From contig CAWDXO010000013.1 of the NCBI GenBank assembly GCA_963806335.1, positions 186,001 through 250,000 on the forward strand: a DNA stretch of 64,000 nucleotides, in the 5' to 3' direction. Under the pieces are notes generated by a model. The model saw nothing but the letters and a program-made list of their open reading frames with translations, was not told the DNA's origin and did not search any database. Of this stretch, positions 9,599 to 19,873 are shown in pieces. Position numbers and translations under genes: made by a program. Within the stretch, counting starts at the first letter, position 1; each line of letters opens with the position of its first letter. This stretch comes from Palsa-504 sp963806335. Lineage in GTDB: Bacteria; Actinomycetota; Actinomycetes; Streptosporangiales; Streptosporangiaceae.

Positions 9599-11689
9599 AT
9601 GAAGGAGTTTGGTTATCCGGAAGCACGCAGGCTCGACCTGACCGAGGATGTCCTCGGGTACCAGGTCAGCGACCCCTACCGCTGGCTGGAGGACGCCGGG
9701 AGCGCCGAACGGGCCGACTGGCTGCGGGCCCAGGCTGACTTGTTCGGCGCCTACCGCGAGGAACTGCCCGGGCGAGACGACCTGGCCGAGCAGGTCCGCA
9801 CGCTGCTCAACGTCGGTTATGTGGGCACTCCGGTCTGGCGCGGCGAACGGTACTTCTTCACCAGGCGCGACCCCGGCCAGGAGCACGGCGTGCTGTGCAC
9901 CCGCCGGGCGGACGGGACGGCCGAGGTCCTCCTCGACCCGATGGTCATCGACCCGTCCGGCCTGACCACGCTGGACGCCTGGCAGCCGGATAAGGAGGGC
10001 CGCCTGCTCGCCTATCAGCTGTCCGAGGGCGGCGACGAGGAATCCCTGCTGCGGGTCATGGACGTCAGCACCGGGGCGCTGGCCGACGGGCCCATCGACC
10101 GCTGCCGGTACTCCAATGTCGCCTGGCTGCCCGGCGGCAAGGCCTTCTACTACACCCGCAGGCTGCCGCCCTCGGCCGTCCCGGCGGGGGAAAGCCAGTA
10201 CCACCGGCGGGTCTACCTGCACCAGGTCGGCGCGCCCGCCGACGAGGACGTGCTCATCTTCGGCACGGGCCGGGACAAGACCGACTACTACTCCGTCTCG
10301 GTCAGCCGGGACGGACGGTGGCTGGCCATCTCCGCGTCGCGGGGCACCGCACCGCGCAACGACCTGTGGCTAGCCGACCTGTCCGGATCGGACCCCGCCG
10401 AACCCCAGCTGCGCGTGATACAGGAAGGACTCGACGCGCAGACGTGGGTACGAGCGGGCCGGGACGGGAGGCTGTACGTGTCCACCGACGCGGACGCGCC
10501 GCGGGGCCGGATCGCGGTGGCCGACCCGGCCGAGGTGGGCGGCCCGGCGACCTGGCGGGACCTGATCCGGGAGGACCCCGAGGCGGTGCTGACCGGATAC
10601 GCCATCCTGGACGGACCCGAGCTCGACCGGCCCGTGCTGCTGGTCAGCTGGGCCAGGCACGCGCTCAGCGAGATCACCGTGCACGATCTGGAGACGGGCG
10701 AGCGGCTGGGCCAGGTCCCGCTGCCCGGCCCCGGTACCGTGGGCGGGCTCAGTGAGCGGCCCGAGGGCGGCCACGAGGCGTGGTTCGTCTACACGGACTA
10801 CACGACGTCCTCGGTGGTGCTGCGCTTCGACGCGCGCGGCTCCAGCGTGAGCACCTGGGCCACGGCACCGGGCAGTACCGCCGTCCCGGCCGTGACGGCG
10901 CGTCAGGTGACGTACCCGTCCAAGGACGGGACGCAGGTGCGAATGCTCGTCATCAGCGCGGCCGACTCCGGCACCCCGCCGTCGCCGCGGCCCACCATCT
11001 TGTACGGGTACGGCGGCTTCGACGTCAGCCTCACGCCCGCTTACTCGCCGAACGTGCTGGCCTGGGTGGCGGCGGGCGGCGTGTACGCGATCGCCAACCT
11101 GCGCGGCGGCAGCGAGGAAGGGGAGGAATGGCACCGGGCCGGAATGCTCGATCGCAAGCAGAACGTGTTCGACGACTTTCACGGCGCCGCGGAAGCGCTG
11201 ATCCGGGACGGGTGGACCACCCCGGAGCAGCTGGCCATCTCGGGCGGGTCGAACGGCGGCCTGCTGGTCGGCGCGGCACTGGTACAGCGGCCGGAGCTGT
11301 ACGCGGCCGTCATCTGCTCGGCGCCGCTGCTCGACATGGTGCGCTACGAGCAATTCGGCCTCGGCCAGACCTGGAACACCGAGTTCGGCACCGCGTCGGA
11401 CGCTGAGCAACTCGGCTGGCTGCTTTCTTACTCGCCTTACCACCATGTGGCCGAGGGCACCAGCTACCCGGCCGTGCTGTTCACCGTGTTCACCAGCGAC
11501 ACCCGGGTCGACCCGGTGCACGCGTACAAGATGTGCGCGGCGCTGCAGCACGCCACGTCGTCCGGGCGGCCCGTGCTGCTGCGGGCGGAGGACCAGGTGG
11601 GGCACGGGGCGCGAGCGGTGAGCCGGTCGGCCGAACTCTCCGGGGACACACTCGCGTTCGCCGCTCGCCACACCGGGCTCAACCTCTGA
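9599..11689 (+). CDS. Prolyl oligopeptidase family serine peptidase (S9)
   Basis: 696 residues with the S9A architecture: an N-terminal segment (DPYRWLEDAGSAERADWLRAQ), a seven-bladed propeller, and a C-terminal alpha/beta hydrolase domain. The nucleophile elbow is GGSNGG (around residue 548), the acid lies in TSDTRVDPVHA (around 634) and the His in VGHGARA (around 667). GGFDVSLTPAYSPNVLAWVAAG and the NLRGGSEEGEEWH loop are also typical. It has no signal peptide, so it is probably cytoplasmic and cleaves short proline-containing peptides. Its end overlaps the convergent AraC-type gene by 11 bp. Confidence 0.95.
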   Translation: MKEFGYPEARRLDLTEDVLGYQVSDPYRWLEDAGSAERADWLRAQADLFGAYREELPGRDDLAEQVRTLLNVGYVGTPVWRGERYFFTRRDPGQEHGVLCTRRADGTAEVLLDPMVIDPSGLTTLDAWQPDKEGRLLAYQLSEGGDEESLLRVMDVSTGALADGPIDRCRYSNVAWLPGGKAFYYTRRLPPSAVPAGESQYHRRVYLHQVGAPADEDVLIFGTGRDKTDYYSVSVSRDGRWLAISASRGTAPRNDLWLADLSGSDPAEPQLRVIQEGLDAQTWVRAGRDGRLYVSTDADAPRGRIAVADPAEVGGPATWRDLIREDPEAVLTGYAILDGPELDRPVLLVSWARHALSEITVHDLETGERLGQVPLPGPGTVGGLSERPEGGHEAWFVYTDYTTSSVVLRFDARGSSVSTWATAPGSTAVPAVTARQVTYPSKDGTQVRMLVISAADSGTPPSPRPTILYGYGGFDVSLTPAYSPNVLAWVAAGGVYAIANLRGGSEEGEEWHRAGMLDRKQNVFDDFHGAAEALIRDGWTTPEQLAISGGSNGGLLVGAALVQRPELYAAVICSAPLLDMVRYEQFGLGQTWNTEFGTASDAEQLGWLLSYSPYHHVAEGTSYPAVLFTVFTSDTRVDPVHAYKMCAALQHATSSGRPVLLRAEDQVGHGARAVSRSAELSGDTLAFAARHTGLNL

Positions 11690-12446
11690 AGAACGACCCG
11701 GGCGTCTGGCCGGTCTCGCGGCGGAACGCCGCCACGAACGCGCTCGTGGTGTCGTAACCGACCCGGCCCGCGACCCGGCTGACGGGCTCACCCCGGGCCA
11801 GCATGGGCAGCGCGGCCTGCAGCCGCAGCAGCGTCCGCCAGCGGCCGAACGGAACGCCCGTCTCCGCCACGAAGGCCCGCGCCAGCGTCCGTCCGCTCGC
11901 TGCCACCTGACGGCCCCATTCGGCCAGCGTGCGGCGGTCGGATGGGTCGTCGTGCAGCGCCTGCGCCACCCGCCGGGCGGGTCCGTAGACCGGCAGCCTG
12001 ACCTGGATGGTCGTCATCGGCATCGGCGCCAGCAGGTCCGCGAGCAGGACCTCCGCGTGCGCGCGGTGCTCCGCCGCCAGCGGACCGCCGAGGTACCCGA
12101 TGAGCTCTGCCAGCAGCGGGCTGGCCGCGACCGGGGTGGGCTCGGCCCAGGCGACCGGCGAGAGCCCGGGCCGGATGTACAGCGAACGCATGGTGGCGCG
12201 GCCGTCGGACGCGGTCTCGTGCGGCAGCCCGGCCGGTATCCACAGCGCCCGTGTCGGCGGGAGCACCCAGGTCGCGGCGCTCGTCAGTACGGTAAGGACC
12301 CCGCTCGCGGCCCAAGCCAGCTGATGGTCCTCGTGGGTGTGCCAGTCGAAACGGGTACCCGCGGGCATGGGAAAGGTCGCCACGAAGACGGCCGCCGCGT
12401 CGTCGCCGTGGCCCGCCAGTTCCGGACGCTGTCCTCCCGACGACAC
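11679..12446 (-). CDS. AraC-family regulator with cupin sensor
   Basis: 255 residues. An N-terminal cupin-like region (FDWHTHEDHQLAWAASGVLTV and WIPAGLPHE) is followed by a C-terminal AraC DNA-binding domain (LAEWGRQVAASGRTLARAFVAETGVPFGRWR and VAGRVGYDTTSAFVAAFRRETGQTPGSFF). This layout matches NimR/YidZ-type AraC regulators that often control adjacent exporters or enzymes. The GTG at 12446 gives the longest reading; a shorter start is possible. It is divergent from the methyltransferase at 12502, which it may control. The ligand is unknown. Confidence 0.85.
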   Translation of the reverse strand: MSSGGQRPELAGHGDDAAAVFVATFPMPAGTRFDWHTHEDHQLAWAASGVLTVLTSAATWVLPPTRALWIPAGLPHETASDGRATMRSLYIRPGLSPVAWAEPTPVAASPLLAELIGYLGGPLAAEHRAHAEVLLADLLAPMPMTTIQVRLPVYGPARRVAQALHDDPSDRRTLAEWGRQVAASGRTLARAFVAETGVPFGRWRTLLRLQAALPMLARGEPVSRVAGRVGYDTTSAFVAAFRRETGQTPGSFFRG

Positions 12447-12488
12447 AACATGGCAGCTTACGTGCTATCGGCCCGGCCGCCTGCACCC

Positions 12489-12494
12489 TAGCGT
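12489..12494 (+). promoter_or_regulatory. -10 box (TAGCGT) of a leaderless transcript
   Basis: TAGCGT fits TANNNT and lies 7 nt before the ATG at 12502; there is no Shine-Dalgarno sequence in between. Confidence 0.4.
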
Positions 12495-12501
12495 CGATCG
12501 C

Positions 12502-13071
12502 ATGAACGAGAACCACGCGAAGTTGATGCCCAGCCCGGAATGGGCCGCGTACATACAGGATGAGGTCTTGCCGCGGGCGACCGCGGGCGTCGAACTGGGC
12601 GCCGATCTGCTCGAGCTCGGATCGGGACCGGGAGCCGCCACCGACTGGCTGCGGCAGCGGGTCAGCCGGCTGACCGCGGTCGAGCAGGAGGAAGAAACCG
12701 CCGCCCGGCTGGCGGAAAGATTCCAGGGCACCAACGTCGAGGTGGTGTGCGGCGACGCGACTGCGCTCGAGTACCCAGACGCGTCCTTCGACACGGTGGC
12801 CACCTGCACGATGCTGCACCACCTGCCCACGCGCGCCGGGCAGGACCGGGTGCTGGCCGAGGCGTTCCGGGTGCTGCGGCCAGGCGGGGTGTTCCTCGGC
12901 TCGGACAGCCTGGCCAGCGACGCAGTGCACCACTTCCACGAGGGCGACACGTACAACCCGGTGGAGCCGGCCGCGTTCCTCACCTGGCTGCAGATGACCG
13001 GCTTCGGCGCGATCACCCTGCACGTGGCGCACGAGCTGATCTTCATCGCCCGCAAGGAGGAGTCATCATGA
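12502..13071 (+). CDS. Class I SAM-dependent methyltransferase
   Basis: 189 residues. It contains motif I LLELGSGPGAATDWL, the acidic residue of motif II in LTAVEQEEE, motif III VVCGDATALEYPDASFDTV, and the post-motif FRVLRPGGVFLGSD. These mark a Rossmann-fold methyltransferase of the Methyltransf_11 type; the substrate is unknown. Its TGA overlaps the ATG of the next gene (ATGA), so the two are co-translated. Confidence 0.85.
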   Translation: MNENHAKLMPSPEWAAYIQDEVLPRATAGVELGADLLELGSGPGAATDWLRQRVSRLTAVEQEEETAARLAERFQGTNVEVVCGDATALEYPDASFDTVATCTMLHHLPTRAGQDRVLAEAFRVLRPGGVFLGSDSLASDAVHHFHEGDTYNPVEPAAFLTWLQMTGFGAITLHVAHELIFIARKEESS

Positions 13072-13814
13072 CCGACGCGATCGCGTTGCGGGAGGCCATG
13101 ACCGGCCTGCTGAGTTTCGCCGCCGCCGAAGAGCAGACCCTGCTCGCCGCGACCACGCTGGGCGGCGACGGCGACCGGGGCGGCCCGGACAAATGGGCCG
13201 CCGCACCGCTAGTGGCGCACAACAACCAGTTCAAAGACCAGCAGGCCGAACGGATCCGGGCGATTGCGTCCGGTCAGGTGCCACCCGCCTTCGGCGAGGT
13301 GGACCACTCCTCCGCCGAGGTGTACCAGGGGTACAGCGCGCAGCCGCCGGCCCGCGTCATGGCGGATTGCCGCCGGATCAGCGCGGAGCTGATCGACGGA
13401 ACCTGGGCGCTGCCGGAGCACGACCTGCTCGACCCGGCGCGCCATCCCTGGCTTAACGGCCGCATGCTGTGGCTGCAGATCCTGGTCCGCGGCTTCTGGC
13501 ATCCCACCGGGCACCTCGGCGACTACTACCTGGCTCACGGCCAGCCGGGGCGCGCGGTGGCCTTGCAGGCGCACGCCCTGGCCGCGGCCCGCTACCTGCG
13601 GGCACCCGCACCCGCGGCCGGGCTGGCGGGCTACAGCCTGGCCTGCGCTCAGGCGCAGGCCGGCCAGCCGGACGAGGCGGCCCGGACGCTGGCCGAGGCC
13701 ATCGCGGCCAACCCGGATCTGCGGGCCAACGCCGCCCGCGATCCCGACCTCGCCGTCCTGCGGGAGTCGGGCCGACTGAGCGTCTTACCTTCGGGCGGGC
13801 GCGCCGCGCAGTAG
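13068..13814 (+). CDS. DinB-like / TPR-containing protein of unknown function
   Basis: 248 residues. The N-terminal part (LLSFAAAEEQTLLAATTLGGDG then KWAAAPLVAHNNQFKDQQAERI) looks like a DinB-type four-helix bundle with a conserved HNNxFKxxQ patch, and the middle has GFWHPTGHLGDYYLAHGQ. The C-terminal third (LAGYSLACAQAQAGQPDEAARTLAEAIAANPDLRANAARDPDLAVL) is a TPR-like pair ending in the usual DPDLxxLR motif. An AAGGAGG Shine-Dalgarno within the methyltransferase end supports the ATG at 13068. The function is unknown; coupling suggests it works with the methyltransferase. Confidence 0.7.
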   Translation: MTDAIALREAMTGLLSFAAAEEQTLLAATTLGGDGDRGGPDKWAAAPLVAHNNQFKDQQAERIRAIASGQVPPAFGEVDHSSAEVYQGYSAQPPARVMADCRRISAELIDGTWALPEHDLLDPARHPWLNGRMLWLQILVRGFWHPTGHLGDYYLAHGQPGRAVALQAHALAAARYLRAPAPAAGLAGYSLACAQAQAGQPDEAARTLAEAIAANPDLRANAARDPDLAVLRESGRLSVLPSGGRAAQ

Positions 13815-13851
13815 CCTCGCGTGGAGTGGCGCTCCCGTCGGAAGGAGTTCC

Positions 13852-14976
13852 GTGTTCCATGCCGCCCACTTTGTCCTCGCCCGCGTACCAGGCACGCTGA
13901 CCGGCAGCTGCGGGACCAACCCCGGGGTGGCCTGCCGCCTGACCTGGGATATCGGCCACAGCGCCGCCGCCGCGCAGCTGGTCAGGATCTACCTGGCCGG
14001 CCCGGCCAGCCGGGCCGGGCGGATCTTGTTCATCGTGATCCTGGCGCTGGTGGTGCGGACCGCCCTACTCCGGCTGCTCAGCCGGGTCACCGAACGAGCC
14101 GCCACCGCGACACTGCCGGCGACGGCGAACGGCCGCGTGCACAAGGCGGCGGCCGTAGCCGTTCACGCGGCCGGCCTGGAGCGCCGGACGCAGCGGGCCC
14201 GGGCCCTCGGCTCGATCCTGCGCAGCGGGGTCTCGGCGGTCGTGTTCGGCATCGCGGCCCTCACCATCCTGGGGATCCTCGGCTTCGATCTGGCCCCGCT
14301 GCTGGCGAGCACGACCGTGCTCGGCGTGGCGCTCGGTTTCGGCGCGCAGAATCTCGTGCGTGACTACCTGGCGGGCATCCTCATGCTGGTCGAAGACCAC
14401 TACGGCGTCGGGGACACGATCAATACCGGGGCCGCCACCGGCACTGTTGAGGCGATGACATTGCTCACCACCCGCGTGCGGGACGTCAACGGCGTGGTCT
14501 GGCACATCAGGAACGGCACCATCGACCATGTGGGCAACGAGTCACAGGGCTGGTCCCGCGCCGTCATCGACTACCCGGTTCCCTACGGCGAGGATCTGGC
14601 CAAGGTCCGGCAGCTGATGGAACAGGCCGCGGAGAGCCTGTACCGCGAGCGCGGCTGGCGCAAGCTGATGCTGGAGAAGCCGGAGGTCTGGGGCGCCCAG
14701 GAGCTGTCGAGCAAGGAAGTGACCATGCGGCTCGTGGCCAAGACCGCCCCGATGCGACAGTGGGAGGTGGCCCGCGAGCTGCGAGCCAGGACCAAGTCGG
14801 TGCTGGACGCGGCGGGCGTGGCCCCTGCTGGTCCCGACACCATCGTGGTCTCGGCCCCGCCCGCGATAACCTCAGAGCAGCGAGGAACAAGCGACGACCC
14901 CCCGCGAGCCGAAGGCGCGCCGGCGGCGACTGGACTGAGGAGCGACGAAGGAGCGACGAGGGAAGGAGGCGCCTAA
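13852..14976 (+). CDS. MscS-family small-conductance mechanosensitive channel
   Basis: 374 residues. There are N-terminal membrane helices (ILFIVILALVVRTALL and SAVVFGIAALTILGILGF), then the pore-lining TM3 and beta-domain entry (LGVALGFGAQNLVRDYLAGILMLVEDHYGVGD) that define MscS channels, and a cytoplasmic vestibule (VRDVNGVVWHIRNGTI). The channel opens on membrane tension to release solutes in osmotic downshock. The GTG at 13852 follows GAAGGAG. The last 35 residues are charged and poorly conserved. The stop codon lies in the loop of a GGCGCC hairpin that is copied again just upstream of glbO. Confidence 0.9.
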   Translation: MFHAAHFVLARVPGTLTGSCGTNPGVACRLTWDIGHSAAAAQLVRIYLAGPASRAGRILFIVILALVVRTALLRLLSRVTERAATATLPATANGRVHKAAAVAVHAAGLERRTQRARALGSILRSGVSAVVFGIAALTILGILGFDLAPLLASTTVLGVALGFGAQNLVRDYLAGILMLVEDHYGVGDTINTGAATGTVEAMTLLTTRVRDVNGVVWHIRNGTIDHVGNESQGWSRAVIDYPVPYGEDLAKVRQLMEQAAESLYRERGWRKLMLEKPEVWGAQELSSKEVTMRLVAKTAPMRQWEVARELRARTKSVLDAAGVAPAGPDTIVVSAPPAITSEQRGTSDDPPRAEGAPAATGLRSDEGATREGGA

Positions 14977-15120
14977 AGGGCGCCCCGGAGGCGAGCGGGA
15001 CAGTAGAGCGAGCGGGACAGTAGAGCGAGCGGGACAGTAGAGCGAGCGGGACAGTAGAGCGAGCGGGACAGTAGAGGAGGGAACGAGGCGCCTGAAAGGG
15101 CGCCCCGGAGGCGAGTGGGA
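14961..15120. repeat. Repeat block: duplicated glbO leader and five 17-bp tandem copies
   Basis: Five perfect 17-bp units (CGAGCGGGACAGTAGAG) run from 14992 to 15076. They are flanked by two near-identical copies of a longer segment (around 14967-15000 and 15086-15120) with a GGCGCC stem-loop and CCCGGAGGCGAG. The downstream copy reads GGAGGCGAGTGGGAGAAC and provides the Shine-Dalgarno and GTG of glbO; the upstream copy has GAGCGGGAC and has no start codon. Confidence 0.9.
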
Positions 15121-15534
15121 GAACAGAGCTTCTACGAGGCGGTGGGCGGGGAAGAGACCTTCCGCCGCCTGGTCCACCGGTTCTACCAGGGCGTCGCGGA
15201 CGATCCGGTGCTGCGGCCGGTGTACCCGGCCAAGGACCTCGGTCCGGCCGAGGAGCACCTCGCACTCTTCCTCATGCAGTACTGGGGCGGCCCGCGCACG
15301 TACGACGAGCTGCGCGGGCATCCCAGACTGCGGATGCGGCACGCCCGGTTCGCGATCGGCGAGGCCGAACGGGACGCCTGGCTCCATCACATGCGGGTGG
15401 CCCTGGACGAGCTCGCCCTAGACGAGGCCCTCGACGCGCAGCTCTGGGACTACCTGGTCATGGCCGCGCACAGCCTGATCAACGTGGAACCCGCCCACAG
15501 TCACGGTGACCTCGGCCTGACGCCGAGCACCTGA
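15115..15534 (+). CDS. glbO: Group II truncated haemoglobin
   Basis: 139 residues. Typical features are SFYEAVGGEETFRRLVHRFYQGVADDPVLRPVYP at the N-terminus, the LFLMQYWGGPRTYDELRGHPRLRMRHARFAIG block with the proximal His and the group II Trp/Tyr residues, and WDYLVMAAHSLINVE near the end. GlbO proteins bind oxygen and are linked to oxygen and nitrosative-stress handling in actinobacteria. The GTG at 15115 is preceded by GGAGG with a short 3-nt gap; both lie in the duplicated repeat block, so start selection may be sensitive to repeat changes. Confidence 0.93.
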   Translation: MGEQSFYEAVGGEETFRRLVHRFYQGVADDPVLRPVYPAKDLGPAEEHLALFLMQYWGGPRTYDELRGHPRLRMRHARFAIGEAERDAWLHHMRVALDELALDEALDAQLWDYLVMAAHSLINVEPAHSHGDLGLTPST

Positions 15535-15659
15535 CAATCGCCGCTGGGTGCATCATGGTTCTGGCTTGTTGGGTTTGCCACCTGACCGGCTGGATCGCGG
15601 TGAATTCGTGGCACGCCGCTCGTCATAAGTGACGGCAGCCGGAGCACTGGGAGTATTTC

Positions 15660-16547
15660 ATGCCGGACACCATGCCTGGTCGTTACACCGAGGCCGCGAC
15701 CATGACCTCGCCGGGACCGCACGCTGCCGCGTTCGCGGACCTGCCGGCCGGGGTCACCGCGCTGGCGGAGGTCGCGCACGGGCTGATCGTGCACGAGCAC
15801 ATGACTGGCGCCTATGGCTTCGAGCTGGCCGCCGAGCGCCGCGCCACCGTGCACATCCGGCCGGTAGCGAGCATGCTCAGCCGGATACTCGCCGAGGATA
15901 GCCGCCCGCTGGCCGTCGCGCGCGAGCCAGCCAGGCGGTTCGCCGGCGATTGCCGCCATTTCACCGTGCTGACCGTGGCGATGCTGCGGGCCCAGGGCAT
16001 ACCGGCCCGGGCGCGGTGCGGCTTCGGCGGGTACTTCGGCACCGGCTGGTTCGAGGACCATTGGGTCTGCGAGTACTGGAACGCGGCCGCGGGCCGCTGG
16101 GTACTGGCCGATACCCAGATCGACGACGTGCAGCGGAAGATGTTCGGCCTCGCGTTCAACGTCCTGGACACCTCACGGGAGGACTTCCTGGTGGCCGGGG
16201 ATGCCTGGGCCAGGTGCCGGGCCGGGGAGGCGGATCCGGCCAGGTTCGGGCTGAGCTTCATGAACGAGGGCGGCTACTGGTGGATTGCCGCCAACCTGAT
16301 CCGCGACGTCGCCGCGCTGAACAACATGGAGATGCTCCCCTGGGACGTCTGGGGGGCCATGCCGCGCCTCGGCGAGCCGATCGACGACGAGCGCATGGAG
16401 CTGTTCGACCAGCTGGCCGCGTTCACCCGCGACCCCGGCGGCTCAGCTGGCGAGCTGGCCGCCCGCTACCGGGCCGACCCCAGGCTCACCGTCCCGGCCA
16501 CTGTCTTCAACGCGGTCCTGCGCCGCGACGACACCGTACCGGGATGA
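15660..16547 (+). CDS. Transglutaminase-like domain protein
   Basis: 295 residues. The Cys-His-Asp triad of the transglutaminase/protease-like fold is visible: GDCRHFTVLTVAMLRAQGIPARARCGFGGYF carries the Cys, EDHWVCEYWNAAAGRWVLADTQID carries the His and Asp. Further on, FMNEGGYWWIAANLIRDVAALN is typical of a conserved actinobacterial subfamily. The ATG at 15660 follows GGGAG with a 9-nt spacer. No signal peptide is present. The likely activity is cysteine protease- or amidase-like; the substrate is unknown. Confidence 0.82.
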   Translation: MPDTMPGRYTEAATMTSPGPHAAAFADLPAGVTALAEVAHGLIVHEHMTGAYGFELAAERRATVHIRPVASMLSRILAEDSRPLAVAREPARRFAGDCRHFTVLTVAMLRAQGIPARARCGFGGYFGTGWFEDHWVCEYWNAAAGRWVLADTQIDDVQRKMFGLAFNVLDTSREDFLVAGDAWARCRAGEADPARFGLSFMNEGGYWWIAANLIRDVAALNNMEMLPWDVWGAMPRLGEPIDDERMELFDQLAAFTRDPGGSAGELAARYRADPRLTVPATVFNAVLRRDDTVPG

Positions 16548-16589
16548 TGGCCGGCGCGCCGCGATAACCGGGCGCGGCGCCACCACCCG

Positions 16590-17147
16590 TCACCCGGGCA
16601 CCCCATCACTATCAGGGGTCCGGGGCAGGCCGGTGACGTCGTAGAGGTGGTGGACGGGGTCGTGGATGAAGTAGCGGGCGAAGGTCTCCACGGTGAAGGC
16701 GGCGCCGTCGCTACGGCGGCCGGTCCGGTGCCACTGGTCGTCGGCCACGCCCTGGAAGTGGTTCGCGATGACCTGGGCTGACTCCAGCAACTCCGCGGCG
16801 ACCTTGGCGGGCTCCTGCTCGGCGTAGCGATCCGCGACGGCGGTCTCGTCCTGGTCCCAGTTCGGGAACAGCGGGTCGTCGCTGCTGAGCATCATGTCGA
16901 GCCGCTGGTCGAACAGGCGGAACACGTCACGGACATGGCAGCCGTACTCCAGCGGCGACCACTTGCCCGGCGCCGGACGGAGCCGGGCATCGCCGGCGCC
17001 CGTCAGCACGTCCGGCCACGCCGTGGCGTTCGCCATCACCATCTCGGGCACCGCCTCGCGGGAGAAGCCCTGGGTATCGAAACCGCACTCGGGACAGGGC
17101 CTGCGAAGCACCCACGTCCAGTCCTTGGTGTCCGGGACGATCGCCAT
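16590..17147 (-). CDS. DinB-family protein with Cys-pair N-terminus
   Basis: 185 residues. It begins with DWTWVLRRPCPECGFDTQGF, a short CPEC pair, and continues into a DinB_2-type helical bundle (WSPLEYGCHVRDVFRLFDQRLDMML and FARYFIHDPVHHLYDVTG), with the His ligands expected for a divalent metal. Such proteins are hydrolase- or transferase-like with unknown substrates. The ATG at 17147 is chosen because residues upstream in the same frame are antisense-like text from ettA. It follows ettA by 8 bp, so it may be co-transcribed with it. Confidence 0.8.
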   Translation of the reverse strand: MAIVPDTKDWTWVLRRPCPECGFDTQGFSREAVPEMVMANATAWPDVLTGAGDARLRPAPGKWSPLEYGCHVRDVFRLFDQRLDMMLSSDDPLFPNWDQDETAVADRYAEQEPAKVAAELLESAQVIANHFQGVADDQWHRTGRRSDGAAFTVETFARYFIHDPVHHLYDVTGLPRTPDSDGVPG

Positions 17148-17155
17148 CGGCCGGG

Positions 17156-18819
<1,664 letters not shown>

Positions 18820-18826
18820 GCATTCA

Positions 18827-18832
18827 AGCCTA
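18827..18832 (-). promoter_or_regulatory. -10 box (TAGGCT) of a leaderless ettA transcript
   Basis: On the minus strand TAGGCT fits TANNNT and ends 7 nt before the ettA ATG at 18819. There is no Shine-Dalgarno sequence. The other 260 bp up to the ssb stop at 19094 hold no supported gene; a plus-strand GAGGAGA followed by a 10-codon frame (19057-19089) is probably chance. Confidence 0.45.
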
Positions 18833-19093
18833 CGGGCACGCGCCGGTTGCCTCGTCCCCCGCCAGGTCCGCTTCGGTCTTGGCCGCTCGCTGGCCGGGGA
18901 AATACAACTGCACCCCTAGAGATAAGGGGATGACGGCGATCAGGGGCCGACCCGTCCGGGGAACGGACCGCGCCCGCGGATGCCGCACAGAACGGCTACG
19001 CTATGCTTTCAGACGTATCCGCTCCGTGCGACACCGGCCAGACCGACCCTGAGGAGAGTGGACTGGATGCGAGGCGTTATCTGGACTTAGCGC

Positions 19094-19666
19094 TCAGAAG
19101 GGCACGGCGGCGCTGGCACCCTCGTCGTCGTCCTCGTGCTCGTGGAGCGCCTGCATGGTACGTTCGGCCTGGTCTAGGTCCGCGTCGAGATCCCGGCCGA
19201 ACCGCTCGATCGCCTCATCGTCGATCATCTCGCCCGAGCCTGCGGCCAGGTCCGGGGTTTCCCTGACCTCGCCAGCCGAGTCGCCTTCCGTAACCGCGGG
19301 CTGAGGCCGCTGGCGCATGTAGTTGGCGACACCCTGGTTCAGGTCGTGCCCGACGGTATCGGCGGAGATAGTGACCTCCGTCCTGGCTTGTCCGGTCTTG
19401 TCCTGGTAGCTGCGGGTCCGGAAGCGTCCCTTGACCACGACCGGGTCGCCCTTGCGCAGGCTGGCCCGCACGTGATCACCCAGCCTGCGCCAGCAGGTGA
19501 CGGTGAAGTACGAGGTATCCGTGTCACGCCATTCCCCGGTCACGCGATCCTGGACACGGGGCGTCGTGCCCACGCGCAGGTCGGTGACCCTGCCCTGACT
19601 GGTCTCACGCTGCCTCGGGTCCTGGGCCACGAAGCCGACGAGGGTCACGTATCCGCCCTGGCTCAT
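19094..19666 (-). CDS. ssb: Single-stranded DNA-binding protein
   Basis: 190 residues. The OB-fold core is clear: GYVTLVGFVAQDPRQRETSQGRVTDLRV, then SYFTVTCWRRLGDHVRASLRKGDPVVVKGRFRTRSY and EVTISADTVGHDL. The C-terminal region is acidic (EHEDDDEGASAAVPF) and ends in Pro-Phe, as in SSB tips that bind partner proteins. The ATG at 19666 follows a strong AAGGAGG; an in-frame upstream extension to 19831 lacks homology. This looks like one of the second SSB paralogues found in actinobacteria rather than the one next to rpsF. Confidence 0.88.
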   Translation of the reverse strand: MSQGGYVTLVGFVAQDPRQRETSQGRVTDLRVGTTPRVQDRVTGEWRDTDTSYFTVTCWRRLGDHVRASLRKGDPVVVKGRFRTRSYQDKTGQARTEVTISADTVGHDLNQGVANYMRQRPQPAVTEGDSAGEVRETPDLAAGSGEMIDDEAIERFGRDLDADLDQAERTMQALHEHEDDDEGASAAVPF

Positions 19667-19873
19667 TACGATCCTCCTTGGGATGACCGGTAGCCCCATG
19701 CCACCGGGTCCCTCCACGGTGGCCGACACGCCCTCCCCCGCGCCGGTACGCTCGCCCGCCTGTGGATAACTCGATCGCGACCCATCCCTTTGTGGATAAC
19801 CACTTGCCATCCGCACACCGTTGCGGCACAATGCGGTTCCCCTGGAGGCCTGACGGCGGAAGGTCGCGGGGCG

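Noticed and set aside
19003..19266. Plus-strand open frame of 87 codons opposite the ssb end
   Set aside because: Most of it is antisense to ssb; the only non-overlapping part is about 30 codons without homology.
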